A stretch of DNA of 64,000 nt from Pseudokineococcus marinus (GCF_037482405.1 NZ_JBBHZZ010000002.1:248001-312000), one strand, 5' to 3'; positions 8,747-17,340 are shown, counted from the first letter of the stretch. Made by a program: numbers and translations. Notes: a model not told the origin generated them from the letters alone.

Positions 8747-9931
8747 TCAGCCCACGCTGACGGTCGGCGCCCCGGCGGCGGCGGGCCCGGCGGCCTCGCC
8801 CGCGGGCTCGCCCATCTGCTCGGCCAGGCGCTCGGCCTCGGCGATGAGGGTCTCGACGATCTGGTCCTCCGGCACGGTCTTGATGACCTCGCCCTTGACG
8901 AAGATCTGGCCCTTGCCGTTGCCGGACGCCACACCGAGGTCGGCCTCGCGGGCCTCGCCCGGCCCGTTCACGACGCAGCCCATGACGGCGACGCGCAGCG
9001 GCACGGTCATGCCCTCGAGCCCGGCGGTCACCTGGTCGGCCAGCGTGTAGACGTCCACCTGGGCGCGCCCGCACGACGGGCAGGACACGATCTCGAGCTT
9101 GCGGGGCCGCAGGTTCAGCGACTCGAGGATCTGGTTGCCGACCTTCACCTCCTCGGCCGGCGGCGCGGACAGCGACACCCGGATCGTGTCGCCGATGCCC
9201 TGGGACAGGAGCGCCCCGAAGGCCGTCGCCGACTTGATCGTGCCCTGGAACGCCGGCCCGGCCTCGGTGACGCCGAGGTGCAGCGGCCAGTCGCCCCGCT
9301 CGGCGAGCAGCTGGTAGGCGCGCACCATGACGACGGGGTCGTTGTGCTTGACGGAGATCTTGAAGTCGTGGAAGTCGTGCTCCTCGAAGAGCGACGCCTC
9401 CCACACGGCCGACTCCACGAGCGCCTCGGGCGTCGCCTTGCCGTGCTTCTCCATGATCCGCCGGTCGAGGGACCCGGCGTTGACGCCGATGCGGATGCTC
9501 ACGCCGGCGTCCTTGGCCGCCTTCGCGATGGAGCCCACCTGGTCGTCGAACTTGCGGATGTTGCCGGGGTTCACCCGGACCGCCGCGCAGCCCGCGTCGA
9601 TCGCGGCGTAGACGTACTTCGGCTGGAAGTGGATGTCCGCGATCACCGGGATCTGCGACTTCTGGGCGATCGCCGGCAGCGCGTCCGCGTCGTCCTGGCT
9701 CGGGCACGCGACCCGGACGATGTCGCAGCCCGTCGCGGTCAGCTCCGCGATCTGCTGCAGCGTCGCGTTGATGTCGGTCGTCGGCGTCGTCGTCATCGAC
9801 TGGACGCTCACGGGCGCGTCCCCGCCGACGTCGACCGTCCCGACCTTGATCTTGCGGCTCTTGCGCCGCGGGGCCAGCACCGGCGGCGGCGGGGCGGGCA
9901 TGCCGAGGGACACGGGCACCGAGGGGCTCAT
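8747..9931 (-). CDS. ispG: 4-hydroxy-3-methylbut-2-en-1-yl diphosphate synthase (flavodoxin)
   Basis: The protein has 394 residues and is full length for the bacterial enzyme. It converts MEcPP to HMBPP in the MEP pathway of isoprenoid synthesis, using a [4Fe-4S] cluster. Cluster cysteines are visible in SCPSCGR and VMGCVVNGPGEA near the C-terminus; the TIM-barrel part includes QSMTTTPT and VRVNPGNI. The ATG at 9931 is preceded by a -10-like GATACT seven bases upstream and by a G-rich stretch, so it could be leaderless. It follows dxr and rseP on the same strand but is separated from them by 542 bp with an assembly gap. Confidence 0.97.
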   Translation of the reverse strand: MSPSVPVSLGMPAPPPPVLAPRRKSRKIKVGTVDVGGDAPVSVQSMTTTPTTDINATLQQIAELTATGCDIVRVACPSQDDADALPAIAQKSQIPVIADIHFQPKYVYAAIDAGCAAVRVNPGNIRKFDDQVGSIAKAAKDAGVSIRIGVNAGSLDRRIMEKHGKATPEALVESAVWEASLFEEHDFHDFKISVKHNDPVVMVRAYQLLAERGDWPLHLGVTEAGPAFQGTIKSATAFGALLSQGIGDTIRVSLSAPPAEEVKVGNQILESLNLRPRKLEIVSCPSCGRAQVDVYTLADQVTAGLEGMTVPLRVAVMGCVVNGPGEAREADLGVASGNGKGQIFVKGEVIKTVPEDQIVETLIAEAERLAEQMGEPAGEAAGPAAAGAPTVSVG

Positions 9932-10473
9932 GCCGCCGAGTATCCCCCCGCGCGACGACGCGCCGCGAGGCGCCTGGACGGCCGCGCACGGCCAGCACGA
10001 CAGCAGCCGCGCGGGAGGAGGGGCGAGCGTCGCGCGGTCGGGTCCGCGCCGACCGGCGGGGTCTCGGCGGGCACTGGCGACGCGCCCGGTGGTCACCCGC
10101 CGCGGTGGTCCGGGCGCTGCCTGACGTGCCCGCCCAGCCCCCACCGCCCGACGCTCAGGTGACGCGTCGCCGTCGCGCTCCGCGCTCGTCCTCGAGCGAC
10201 CAGGGCGTCGGTGAGTCGGACACGGGCCCGGGCCGGGGGGCGCTCGGGGCACGTCAGGCGAGCAGCGTGGTCGGGGCGTGAGCCCCNNNNNNNNNNNNNN
10301 NNNNNNNNNNNNNNNNNNNNNNNNNNNNNNNNNNNNNNNNNNNNNNNNNNNNNNNNNNNNNNNNNNNNNNNNNNNNNNNNNNNNNNNNNNNNNNNNNNNN
10401 NNNNNNNNNNNNNNNNNNNNNNNNNNNNGCCCGGGCCCACCCGACCGGGCACCCGCACCTCCAGGCCGCGGGC
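9932..10473. other. Intergenic region with an assembly gap
   Basis: This 542-bp spacer lies between ispG and rseP. I see no coding signal in the sequenced parts. It contains the N run 10287-10428, so a small RNA, terminator or ispG promoter inside the gap cannot be excluded. Sequence on both sides of the gap is extremely G/C-rich, which probably caused the gap. Confidence 0.6.
10287..10428. other. Assembly gap (142 N)
   Basis: A run of 142 unknown bases. The true length is not known. It sits between rseP and ispG and does not interrupt either gene. Confidence 0.99.
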
Positions 10474-11877
10474 TCAGCCCAGCAGGGAGATGGGTCGGAC
10501 GATGTCGGCGTAGAGCAGGAGCAGCGACATGACGACGAGGGCGCCGGAGACGACGTAGACGACCGGCATCGCGCGGGCGACGTCGACGGGGCCGGGGTCG
10601 GCGCGGCGGCGCAGGCGCGCCACCTGGCGGCGCAGGCCCTCCCAGAGGGCGCCGGCGACGTGGCCGCCGTCGAGGGGCAGCAGCGGGACGAGGTTGAAGA
10701 CGAAGAGCGCCACGTTGAGGCCGCCGAGGACGCCGAGGAGCCCGGCGACGCGGTCGGTGACGTCGAACTGGTCGATGGCGGCGAACTCGCCCGACAGGCG
10801 GCCGACGCCGACGATGCCGATGGGGCCCTCGGGGTCGCGCGGGGCGCTGCCGAAAGCCGCCTGCGCCACCTCGACCATGCGCAGCGGCAGGGTCAGGACG
10901 ACGCGGCCGACGGCGACGACCTGGTCGGCGACGACGCCGGGCACCGCCGTCACGGGCTGGGCGACGCGCTCGGAGACGGGCGTGATGCCGACGAAGCCGG
11001 CCTCCTCGGTGAGCACCGCGCCGCCGTCGCCGACGACGGGGGCGCCGTCGGCGTCCAGCTGCGGCACCTGCGTGGCGATCGGCGTGATGGTGAGGTCCAC
11101 CTGGCGGCCGTCGCGCTCGACGACGAGGGGGACGGCGCGGCCGGCGGCGTCGCGGATGTCGGCGCGCAGCGCGTCCCAGCCGTCGACGGGGCGGCCGTCG
11201 AAGGCGACGACCTCGTCGCCGGGGAGCACGCCCGCCGCGGCGGCGGGGGTCGGCGGGGCGTCGGCGGGGCAGGCGGTCGCGGTCGACGTCGCGGGCAGGA
11301 CGCACTCGCTGACGGTCTGCACGCGCGTCGTGGGGGCGAGGGCGGTGCCGATCGTCGTCGTCAGCACGCCGAGGAGGACGACGGCGATCAGGAGGTTCAT
11401 CGCCGGGCCCCCGAGCATGATGACGACGCGCTTCGCCACGGGCAGGCGCCAGAACGCGCGGTGCGCGTCCTCGGGGCCGACCTCCTCGGCGGAGAGGCGG
11501 CGGGCGTCGTCGGCGAGGGTCTGGAAGATGCCCGTGGAGGACTCGCGGACGACCGAGGGGTCCTCGCCGCGGCGCGGGGGGAACATCCCGACCATGCGGA
11601 TGTAGCCGCCGAGCGGCAGCGCCTTGACGCCGTACTCCGTCTCGCCGCGCCGGCGCGACCAGACGGTCGGGCCGAAGCCGACCATGTACTGGGTCACCTT
11701 GACGCCGAAGCGCTTGGCGGGCAGCAGGTGGCCGACCTCGTGCAGGGCGATGGACGCGGCGAGCCCGAGGGCGAAGACGAGGACGCCGAGGACCACGAGG
11801 GCGACGGCGGCCGGGCCCCAGGTGATGGTCAGCCCGGTGCCCTCGGCGGCGGAGGCGAGGACCGGCAGGGCGCTCAC
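10474..11877 (-). CDS. rseP: Site-2 zinc metalloprotease (RseP/Rip1 family)
   Basis: The protein has 467 residues. The first membrane helix region contains the HEVGH zinc motif (HExxH), and the C-terminal membrane part contains the third metal ligand in PLLPLDGGHV. Between them is a PDZ-like domain (around GVLPGDEVVAFDGRPV). The enzyme cuts substrates such as anti-sigma factors within the membrane; in mycobacteria the equivalent is Rip1. The ATG overlaps the dxr stop by 4 bases (ATGA), so translation is coupled to dxr, the usual actinobacterial dxr-rip-ispG order. Compared with E. coli RseP it has one recognisable PDZ domain. Confidence 0.95.
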   Translation of the reverse strand: MSALPVLASAAEGTGLTITWGPAAVALVVLGVLVFALGLAASIALHEVGHLLPAKRFGVKVTQYMVGFGPTVWSRRRGETEYGVKALPLGGYIRMVGMFPPRRGEDPSVVRESSTGIFQTLADDARRLSAEEVGPEDAHRAFWRLPVAKRVVIMLGGPAMNLLIAVVLLGVLTTTIGTALAPTTRVQTVSECVLPATSTATACPADAPPTPAAAAGVLPGDEVVAFDGRPVDGWDALRADIRDAAGRAVPLVVERDGRQVDLTITPIATQVPQLDADGAPVVGDGGAVLTEEAGFVGITPVSERVAQPVTAVPGVVADQVVAVGRVVLTLPLRMVEVAQAAFGSAPRDPEGPIGIVGVGRLSGEFAAIDQFDVTDRVAGLLGVLGGLNVALFVFNLVPLLPLDGGHVAGALWEGLRRQVARLRRRADPGPVDVARAMPVVYVVSGALVVMSLLLLYADIVRPISLLG

Positions 11878-13166
11878 CGGCGCGCCCCCGCGGCGTCCGG
11901 CGCGAGCACCTCACGGGCGCGGGCGCGCGCCCAGCGCTCGGCGGCGAGGACGTCGTCGAGGGTGAGCTCGTCGGCGGTCGTGCCGCCCGCCACGTCGGGC
12001 GCCGCGGCGGACTCCTCGACGACCCGGGCGACGGTGTCGACGATGCTCGTGAAGCGGGTGCGGCCGGCGAGGAAGGCCTCGACGCACTCCTCGTTCGCGG
12101 CGTTGTAGACCGCCGGCGCGGTGCCGCCCGCGGACCCGACGGCGCGGGCGAGGCGGACGGCGGGGAAGGCGTCGTCGTCGAGGGGCTCGAAGTCCCAGGA
12201 CTGCGCCCGGGTCCAGTCGCAGCCGGGGCCGGCGTCGACGACGCGGTCGGGCCACCCGAGGCCGAGCGCGATCGGGATGAGCATGCTCGGCGGGGAGGCC
12301 TGGGCCAGCGTGGCGCCGTCGACGAACTCCACCATCGAGTGCACGAGCTGCTGGGGGTGGACGACGACGTCGACCCGCTCCATGGGGACGCCGAAGAGCA
12401 GGTGCGCCTCGACGACCTCGAGGCCCTTGTTGACGAGCGTGGCGGAGTTCGTCGTGATGACGCGGCCCATGGCGAAGTTGGGGTGGGCCAGCGCCTGCTC
12501 GGGCGTCACCCCCTCGAGGCGCTCGCGGCTCCAGCCGAGGAAGGGGCCGCCGCTGGCGGTGAGGACGAGGCGGCGCACCTCGTCGGCGCGCCCTCCGCGC
12601 AGGCACTGGGCGATCGCCGAGTGCTCGGAGTCGACGGGCACGACGGCGCGCGCCATCCCCCCCGCCCGGGCGGCGGCCGCGAGGACGAGCGGCCCCCCGA
12701 CGACGAGGGACTCCTTGTTGGCGAGCGCGAGGACGGCGCCCTCGGCCGGGCCGCCGGGGGCGGCGGCCGCGAGCGCGGCGAGGGAGGGCGCCAGGCCGAC
12801 GCTGCCCGTGATGCCGTTGAGGACGACGTCGGCCGGCAGCGCCGCGGCGCGCTCGACCGCGCCCTCCCCCGCGTCGAGGGCGGGGGCCCAGCCGCCGACG
12901 CCCGCGGCCCGGGCGGCGTCGGCGAGGTGCTCGCGCAGCGCGGGCAGGGCGCGCTCGTCCGCGACGGCCACGTGCTCGACCCGCGCGGCCACGGCCTGGC
13001 GGGCCAGCAGCGCCGGGTCCGAGCCGCCGGCCGCGAGGGCGAGGACCCGGAAGCGCTCGGGCGCGGAGGCCGCGACCTCGAGCGCCTGGACGCCGATCGA
13101 GCCGGTGGAGCCGAGGACGACGACGCGTCGCGGCCCGGTGGTCGGCGATGACGTCGGGGAGCTCAC
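11874..13166 (-). CDS. dxr: 1-deoxy-D-xylulose 5-phosphate reductoisomerase
   Basis: The protein has 430 residues. It performs the NADPH-dependent second step of the MEP pathway (DXP to MEP). The NADPH-binding GSTGSIG is at the N-terminus, followed by ALANKESLVVGG, the substrate loop PVDSEHSAI, and the MGRVITTNSATL and CHPQQLVHSM-type motifs (here VHPQQLVHSMVEF). The chosen GTG start has a -10-like CACCAT hexamer exactly six bases upstream and no ribosome-binding site, which fits a leaderless mRNA. It heads the dxr-rseP operon and is divergent from the secreted protease gene. Confidence 0.97.
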   Translation of the reverse strand: MSSPTSSPTTGPRRVVVLGSTGSIGVQALEVAASAPERFRVLALAAGGSDPALLARQAVAARVEHVAVADERALPALREHLADAARAAGVGGWAPALDAGEGAVERAAALPADVVLNGITGSVGLAPSLAALAAAAPGGPAEGAVLALANKESLVVGGPLVLAAAARAGGMARAVVPVDSEHSAIAQCLRGGRADEVRRLVLTASGGPFLGWSRERLEGVTPEQALAHPNFAMGRVITTNSATLVNKGLEVVEAHLLFGVPMERVDVVVHPQQLVHSMVEFVDGATLAQASPPSMLIPIALGLGWPDRVVDAGPGCDWTRAQSWDFEPLDDDAFPAVRLARAVGSAGGTAPAVYNAANEECVEAFLAGRTRFTSIVDTVARVVEESAAAPDVAGGTTADELTLDDVLAAERWARARAREVLAPDAAGARR

Positions 13167-13172
13167 GCCGCG

Positions 13173-13178
13173 ATGGTG
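13173..13178 (-). promoter_or_regulatory. Leaderless -10 element for dxr (CACCAT)
   Basis: Read on the minus strand, CACCAT is followed by six bases and then the GTG of dxr. This spacing puts the transcription start at the first base of the start codon, the common leaderless arrangement in actinobacteria. No clear -35 hexamer is seen. Confidence 0.5.
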
Positions 13179-13250
13179 CCACCGCCGTCTGACGGCTCCC
13201 CGCGAGCGCGCTGGGCGGACGTCGCGACGCCGGACGACGGCCGCGACCGG

Positions 13251-13268
13251 GTCACTCGATCGAGTGAC
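13251..13268. promoter_or_regulatory. 18-bp perfect palindrome, candidate operator
   Basis: GTCACTCGATCGAGTGAC is a perfect 18-bp inverted repeat with no spacer. It lies between the divergent dxr and secreted protease genes, 26 bp upstream of a candidate -35 box (13294-13299) for the protease and 85 bp upstream of the dxr start. The A/T-containing symmetric core stands out in a region above 70% G+C. A homodimeric repressor or activator is the natural reader; which one is unknown. Confidence 0.5.
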
Positions 13269-13293
13269 GTCGTGATCGTTCCGTGACCTGGGG

Positions 13294-13322
13294 TTCCGGC
13301 CGGGACGTCCTCGACCTAGCGT
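13294..13322 (+). promoter_or_regulatory. Candidate promoter for the secreted protease
   Basis: TTCCGG (13294-13299) and TAGCGT (13317-13322) are separated by 17 bases. The -10 hexamer fits the actinobacterial TANNNT pattern and the -35 is weak. It lies about 95 bp before the ATG at 13417 and just downstream of the 18-bp palindrome. Confidence 0.4.
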
Positions 13323-13416
13323 CGGCGGCCCAGCGGCGCTCCCGCGCGGCGGCCGGGTCCGGACGACCCGGTGGTCGGGGGCCGCTGCCCGCGAGCACGT
13401 CGGAAGGGCCCCTCCC

Positions 13417-14538
13417 ATGACGCAGCGCACGTCCTCCTCCCCCTCACGGCCGCCCCGAGCGGCGCAGGCCCCCTCGGGGCTGGTCCGGTCGCGGCTGGCG
13501 CGGTCGGTGCTGGGAGCCGGCCTCGGCGCCGGACTGCTCCTCGGCGCGCCCGCCACCGCCGGGGCGGCGACCGGGGCGTCACCGCTCCCCCCGCCCGGCG
13601 CCCTGCCCGGCGCGGAGGCGAGCGCGGCCGCCACGGGGGTCGACACCGCCGACGAGCGCCGCGCCGTCGTCGACGGCTGGACCCCGGAGCGGATGCGGGC
13701 CGCCGTCCCCGGCTCCTCGCTCGTCGAGGAGGCCGACGCCCGGCGCCACCTCGAGGAGGCGGCCGGCGACGTGCTCGCCGGGACGCCGGAGGTGGTCGAC
13801 GGGCTGCCCGGCGCCGCGGGCCGCGCCGCGGGAGGCCTGCTCGCCGCGCCGACGGCCGACGCGACCGGCGTCCCCTGGACGGGTGGGGGCCAGGTCGTCG
13901 ACACGACCGGCAAGGTCTTCTTCACCCTCGGCGGGGTCGACTACGTGTGCTCCGCGAGCTCGGTCGCCGCGGACAACCTGTCGACCGTCCTCACCGCCGG
14001 GCACTGCGTCCACGGCGAGGGCGAGTACGCCACGGACTTCGTCTTCGTGCCCGGCTACGACGAGGGGGCGGCCCCGCACGGCGTCTGGACGGCCCGCGCG
14101 CTCGTCACGACGCCCCAGTACGAGACGTCGGAGGACCTGGACTTCGACGTCGCCTTCGCGGTCCTCTCCCCCGTCGCGGGACGGCCGCTGGCCGACGTCG
14201 TCGGCGCCCAGGGCATCGCCTTCGGCCAGCCGCGCGGCGAGCGCACGCACGCCTTCGGCTACCCGGCCGCGGCGCCCTACGACGGGATGAGCCTGCAGTT
14301 CTGCAGCGGCACGGCGCGCCCCGACACGCTGGGCGGCAGCGCCGACCAGGGCCTCACGTGCGCGATGACGGGCGGCTCGAGCGGCGGGCCCTGGTACTCG
14401 GGCTTCGACGAGGCCACGGGGACGGGGACGGCGACCTCGCTCAACAGCTTCGGCTACGTCGTCGACCCGACGACGATGTACGGCCCCTACTTCGGCGCGC
14501 AGGCGCAGGAGACGTACGAGGTGGCCTCGGCGTCCTGA
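13417..14538 (+). CDS. Secreted trypsin/V8-like serine protease
   Basis: The protein has 373 residues. A signal peptide occupies about 1-51 (an Arg-rich N-region, hydrophobic GAGLGAGLLLGAPATAGA, cleavage near AGAA). A pro-region of about 100 residues precedes the chymotrypsin fold. The catalytic triad is visible as His196 in LTAGHC, Asp244 in DLDFDVA and Ser322 in GGSSGGP. The closest family is the glutamyl-endopeptidase/V8-like group of S1. It is secreted and probably self-activating by propeptide removal. The gene is monocistronic, with an 18-bp palindrome upstream and a strong hairpin downstream. Cysteines (CSASS, CSGTA, TCAMT) suggest disulfides. Confidence 0.9.
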   Translation: MTQRTSSSPSRPPRAAQAPSGLVRSRLARSVLGAGLGAGLLLGAPATAGAATGASPLPPPGALPGAEASAAATGVDTADERRAVVDGWTPERMRAAVPGSSLVEEADARRHLEEAAGDVLAGTPEVVDGLPGAAGRAAGGLLAAPTADATGVPWTGGGQVVDTTGKVFFTLGGVDYVCSASSVAADNLSTVLTAGHCVHGEGEYATDFVFVPGYDEGAAPHGVWTARALVTTPQYETSEDLDFDVAFAVLSPVAGRPLADVVGAQGIAFGQPRGERTHAFGYPAAAPYDGMSLQFCSGTARPDTLGGSADQGLTCAMTGGSSGGPWYSGFDEATGTGTATSLNSFGYVVDPTTMYGPYFGAQAQETYEVASAS

Positions 14539-14580
14539 CGTCGGGGTCCTCGCACGGACGTCGTGGGCGCCTCGCGCCGG

Positions 14581-14621
14581 AGGTCCGTGCCGCGGCAGGC
14601 TCTGCCCCGTGGCACGGACCT
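14581..14621 (+). terminator. Two-stage hairpin after the protease gene
   Basis: AGGTCCGTGCC (14581-14591) pairs perfectly with GGCACGGACCT (14611-14621). Inside the loop GGCAG and CTGCC form a second 5-bp stem closed by three bases. There is no U-tract, as usual in high-GC actinobacteria. It lies 43 bp past the protease stop and just before the likely start of the acetyltransferase gene, so it may end protease transcription or sit in the leader of the next gene. Confidence 0.6.
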
Positions 14622-14640
14622 CCTGCACGAGCCCCCCGTC

Positions 14641-15330
14641 GTGAGCGGCGCCCCCGACGGCTCGCCCGAGCCGGCCGCGGAGCCGGTGCGCCCCTCGCGC
14701 GCCCGCGCGATGGAGGCGGGCGCGCCGTGGACGCCCGAGCGCCGGGCGGCCGCCCGCCCGAGGTCGGTGGTGCGGGAGGTGCCCGGCTCCGAGGGCGGGG
14801 ACGCCCTCGTCCGCGACGCCACCGTCGAGGACGCCGCGGCCTGCGCCGCCCTGTACGCCCCGTACGTGCTCGCCACGGCGGCGACCTTCGAGACCGAGCC
14901 GCCGGACGCCGCCGAGACGGCGCGGCGCATCACGGCGTCGCAGCGCGAGCACGCGTGGCTGGTGCTGGTGGACGGCGACGAGGTCCTCGGCGAGGCCCAC
15001 GCCACGCCCTTCCGGCCCCGCCCGGCCTACCGGTGGACGTGCGAGACGACCGTCCACCTCGCACCGGCGGCCACCGGCCGGGGCCTCGGGAGGCTCCTCT
15101 ACGGCGCGCTGCTCGACCGCCTCGCAGCGCGGGGTCTGCTCACGGCGACGGCCGTCGTCGCCCTGCCGAACCCGGCCAGCGAGGCGCTGCACGCGGCCCT
15201 CGGCTTCGCCCCGGTGGGCACCTTCGCGCGCGCGGGCTGGAAGCTCGGGGTCTGGCGCGACGTCGCCTGGTACCAGCGCCCGCTCGGGGAGGGCCCGCGC
15301 GAGGGGGTCCACCCGGTCGAGCCCTCCTGA
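14641..15330 (+). CDS. Phosphinothricin-type GNAT acetyltransferase
   Basis: The acetyltransferase domain starts at ALVRDATVEDAAAC and runs to the stop. Family signatures are YAPYVLATAATFE, the acetyl-CoA loop LAPAATGRGLG and the C-terminal GFAPVGTFARAGWKLG with DVAWYQRPL. Relatives acetylate phosphinothricin, methionine sulfone or related amino-acid analogues. The start is uncertain: GTG 14641 gives 229 residues with a disordered leader of about 55, and ATG 14710 or GTG 14767 would give shorter forms. None has a clear ribosome-binding site. The stop lies in the arm of an inverted repeat shared with the convergent GGDEF gene. Confidence 0.85.
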   Translation: MSGAPDGSPEPAAEPVRPSRARAMEAGAPWTPERRAAARPRSVVREVPGSEGGDALVRDATVEDAAACAALYAPYVLATAATFETEPPDAAETARRITASQREHAWLVLVDGDEVLGEAHATPFRPRPAYRWTCETTVHLAPAATGRGLGRLLYGALLDRLAARGLLTATAVVALPNPASEALHAALGFAPVGTFARAGWKLGVWRDVAWYQRPLGEGPREGVHPVEPS

Positions 15331-15383
15331 GGCGCGGGTCGGCCAAGGGGGTCGGCCACGGGGTCGGCCGGGGGCGCCTCAGG
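15326..15383. terminator. Inverted repeat containing both stop codons of a convergent gene pair
   Basis: CCTGAGGCGC (15326-15335) and GCGCCTCAGG (15374-15383) are perfectly complementary. The left arm contains the TGA of the acetyltransferase and the right arm the TGA of the GGDEF gene on the opposite strand. The 38-base loop carries three direct copies of GGGTCGGCC. A transcript from either side can fold the same stem, so it is a plausible bidirectional terminator. Confidence 0.55.
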
Positions 15384-16479
15384 CCCGGTGCACGGGCACG
15401 ACGGCACCGTCCCGAGGACGGCGCGGGGCCGGCGGCGGAGCCGGCGCACCGGGCGGTCCGGCCGCCGCCACCCCGTCCCGGCCCGCCGCCTTGGCGCGGT
15501 AGAGGGCCGCGTCCGCCGCGCGGTAGAGGCCGGCCAGGTCGCGGGCGTGCTCGGGCGCGTGGGCGACGCCCACGCTGACGGTCGCCGCGACGCCCGCGCC
15601 CGTCGGCAGTGCCGTGGTGAGGGGCTTCTCCCGCACCCGCCCGGCGACCTCCTCGGCGCACCGCAGGGCGTCCCGCGCGCTCGTCCCGGGCAGCAGGACG
15701 GCCAGCTCGTCGCCGCCGAGCCGGCTGACGACGGCCGACGCGGGCACCACCTCGTGGACGAGCCGCCCGAGGTGCACGAGCAGGGCGTCGCCCACCGGGT
15801 GGCCGTGCGTGTCGTTGACCGCCTTGAAGCGGTCGACGTCGACGAGCACGAGGGCCGTGCCCGCGTCGGCGTGCGCCGACGTCAGCGCGCAGGCCGCCGC
15901 GTCGTCGAGCACGCGACGGGTGACGAGGCCCGTGAGGGGGTCGACGGCCGCCTGGCGGCGCAGCTCCTCGACGAGGGCGTCGGTCCGGTGGTGCGCGCGG
16001 GCGAGGACCCCGGTGAGCGCGACGGCGACCGCTCCCACGTAGGCGCTGTCGGTGAGCGCCTCCTCGAGCGGCAAGAGGGACGCGGTCGTGACCACCTCCC
16101 CCACCACCGCGGCCGCCGTGACGACCCACGCCCCGGCCGCGCGCAGGTGGGTCGCCGCGACGAGCACGGGGAGCAGGAAGAAGACCTGCCCGGCCGTCGT
16201 GGCGTCGCGGGTGAGCAGGTCGAGGCCGGTCACGAGGCCGACGGAGGCCAGCGGCACCGCGCCGTGGACCCACCGGGGCGCCCGGTGCGGGGCGACGGCC
16301 AGCGCCGCCGACCCGGCGAGCAGCGCGACGACCACCCCGACGACGGCCCACAGCGTCCACCCCGGCGGGGGGCGCAGGGCCGTGTACGCGCCCAGCACCA
16401 CGGCGGCGAGCACCAGGACGGCCCGGAGGGCGCGCAGCGACGCCCGCTCGTCGCGGGGGGAGAAGACGGTCACCCCCAC
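15379..16479 (-). CDS. Membrane-bound GGDEF protein (probable diguanylate cyclase)
   Basis: About 366 residues. The N-terminal half has roughly six hydrophobic segments (about 15-175), forming an unnamed membrane sensor. The C-terminal GGDEF domain contains DPLTGLVTRR, DVDRFKAVNDTHGHPVGD and the active-site loop RLGGDELAV. The signature is therefore GGDEL rather than GGDEF. The residues before it (ASAVVS) do not form the inhibitory RxxD site, so product inhibition is not expected. It should make cyclic di-GMP, which controls development in actinobacteria. The start is a GTG at 16479 or 16473. No EAL domain is present. Confidence 0.88.
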   Translation of the reverse strand: MGVTVFSPRDERASLRALRAVLVLAAVVLGAYTALRPPPGWTLWAVVGVVVALLAGSAALAVAPHRAPRWVHGAVPLASVGLVTGLDLLTRDATTAGQVFFLLPVLVAATHLRAAGAWVVTAAAVVGEVVTTASLLPLEEALTDSAYVGAVAVALTGVLARAHHRTDALVEELRRQAAVDPLTGLVTRRVLDDAAACALTSAHADAGTALVLVDVDRFKAVNDTHGHPVGDALLVHLGRLVHEVVPASAVVSRLGGDELAVLLPGTSARDALRCAEEVAGRVREKPLTTALPTGAGVAATVSVGVAHAPEHARDLAGLYRAADAALYRAKAAGRDGVAAAGPPGAPAPPPAPRRPRDGAVVPVHRA

Positions 16480-16633
16480 GCCATCGACCGCACGGGCGGC
16501 CGCTGCAGGGATCGGTGGGCGGAGCACCCGACCAGGCTCCTCGCCGCCGTGGCGAGAGTCCGCGGAGGCGCCCGCGTGGCAGTCTCGGCGGAGATCGGCC
16601 GGGCGGTCCGGCCCCCGAGGGCGGGAGGCGCTG

Positions 16634-17263
16634 GTGGGCGCGGTCTTCGCGGCGATGTTCGCGGTGGGGGCGCAGCCCTGGGCCCGGTCGGGCCGCCAGG
16701 GCGTCGACCTGCTCGACGGGCGCCTCGGCCGCGACGCCGGCCCGAGCGCCAGCGCACCGCGCGCCCTGGACCTCGGCTGCGGCACCGGTGCGGACGCGAC
16801 CGAGCTGGCCCGTCGCGGGTGGGCCGTCACGGGGGTGGACGACGTCCCCCGGGCGCTGGCCTCCGCGCGGCGCCGCGCGCGCGACGCCGGCGTCGACGTC
16901 CACCTCGTCCGGGGCGACGTCGGCGACCTCGCGGGGCTCGACCTCGTCGGGCCGGGGCTGGTCGGGGAGGAGGGCTTCCGGGCCGTTCTCGACGTCGGCT
17001 GCCTGCACGGGCTCGACGTCGCGCACCGGGCTGCCGTGGCCCGCGGGCTCGACGCCGTCACCGGTCCGGACACCCTGCTGGCGGTCCTCGCGTGGGCGCC
17101 CGCCCGGCGGCTCCCCCCGCTGCCGCGCGGCCTCGACGCCGAGGACCTCCGGGCGTCGCTGCCGGGGTGGTCGCTCGAGCACGTGGAGCCCGCCCGCGCC
17201 GACCTGGTGCCCCGCTGGTTGCACCGCACCCGGCCGACCTGGCACGTCCTCGTGCGCCGCTGA
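16634..17263 (+). CDS. Class I SAM-dependent methyltransferase
   Basis: The protein has 209 residues from GTG 16634, selected because GGGAGG lies five bases upstream. Motif I ALDLGCGTGADA and the acidic end of strand 2 (VTGVDD) identify the SAM-binding Rossmann fold. LDVGCLHGL corresponds to motif III/IV. It resembles small-molecule or thiopurine-like methyltransferases. The first 150 bases of the gene are only 155 bp from the divergent GGDEF gene, so the two share a control region. The substrate is unknown. Confidence 0.85.
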   Translation: MGAVFAAMFAVGAQPWARSGRQGVDLLDGRLGRDAGPSASAPRALDLGCGTGADATELARRGWAVTGVDDVPRALASARRRARDAGVDVHLVRGDVGDLAGLDLVGPGLVGEEGFRAVLDVGCLHGLDVAHRAAVARGLDAVTGPDTLLAVLAWAPARRLPPLPRGLDAEDLRASLPGWSLEHVEPARADLVPRWLHRTRPTWHVLVRR

Positions 17264-17340
17264 GGCGCTCGAGCACGGGCGGGGCGCGGGCGCGGGCGCG
17301 GGCGCCAAGTGACCGGAGGGCGGGCCCACCGGCGCTCGGC

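Noticed and set aside
9932..10286. A possible small gene or RNA between ispG and rseP
   Set aside because: No codon-phase bias, start with ribosome-binding site or stable fold was visible, and the adjacent N run prevents a firm statement.
14641..15330. The Pat-type acetyltransferase as evidence of a natural-product or resistance cluster
   Set aside because: Single Pat-like GNAT genes are common housekeeping genes in actinobacteria, and neighbours (protease, GGDEF protein) do not form a biosynthetic cluster.
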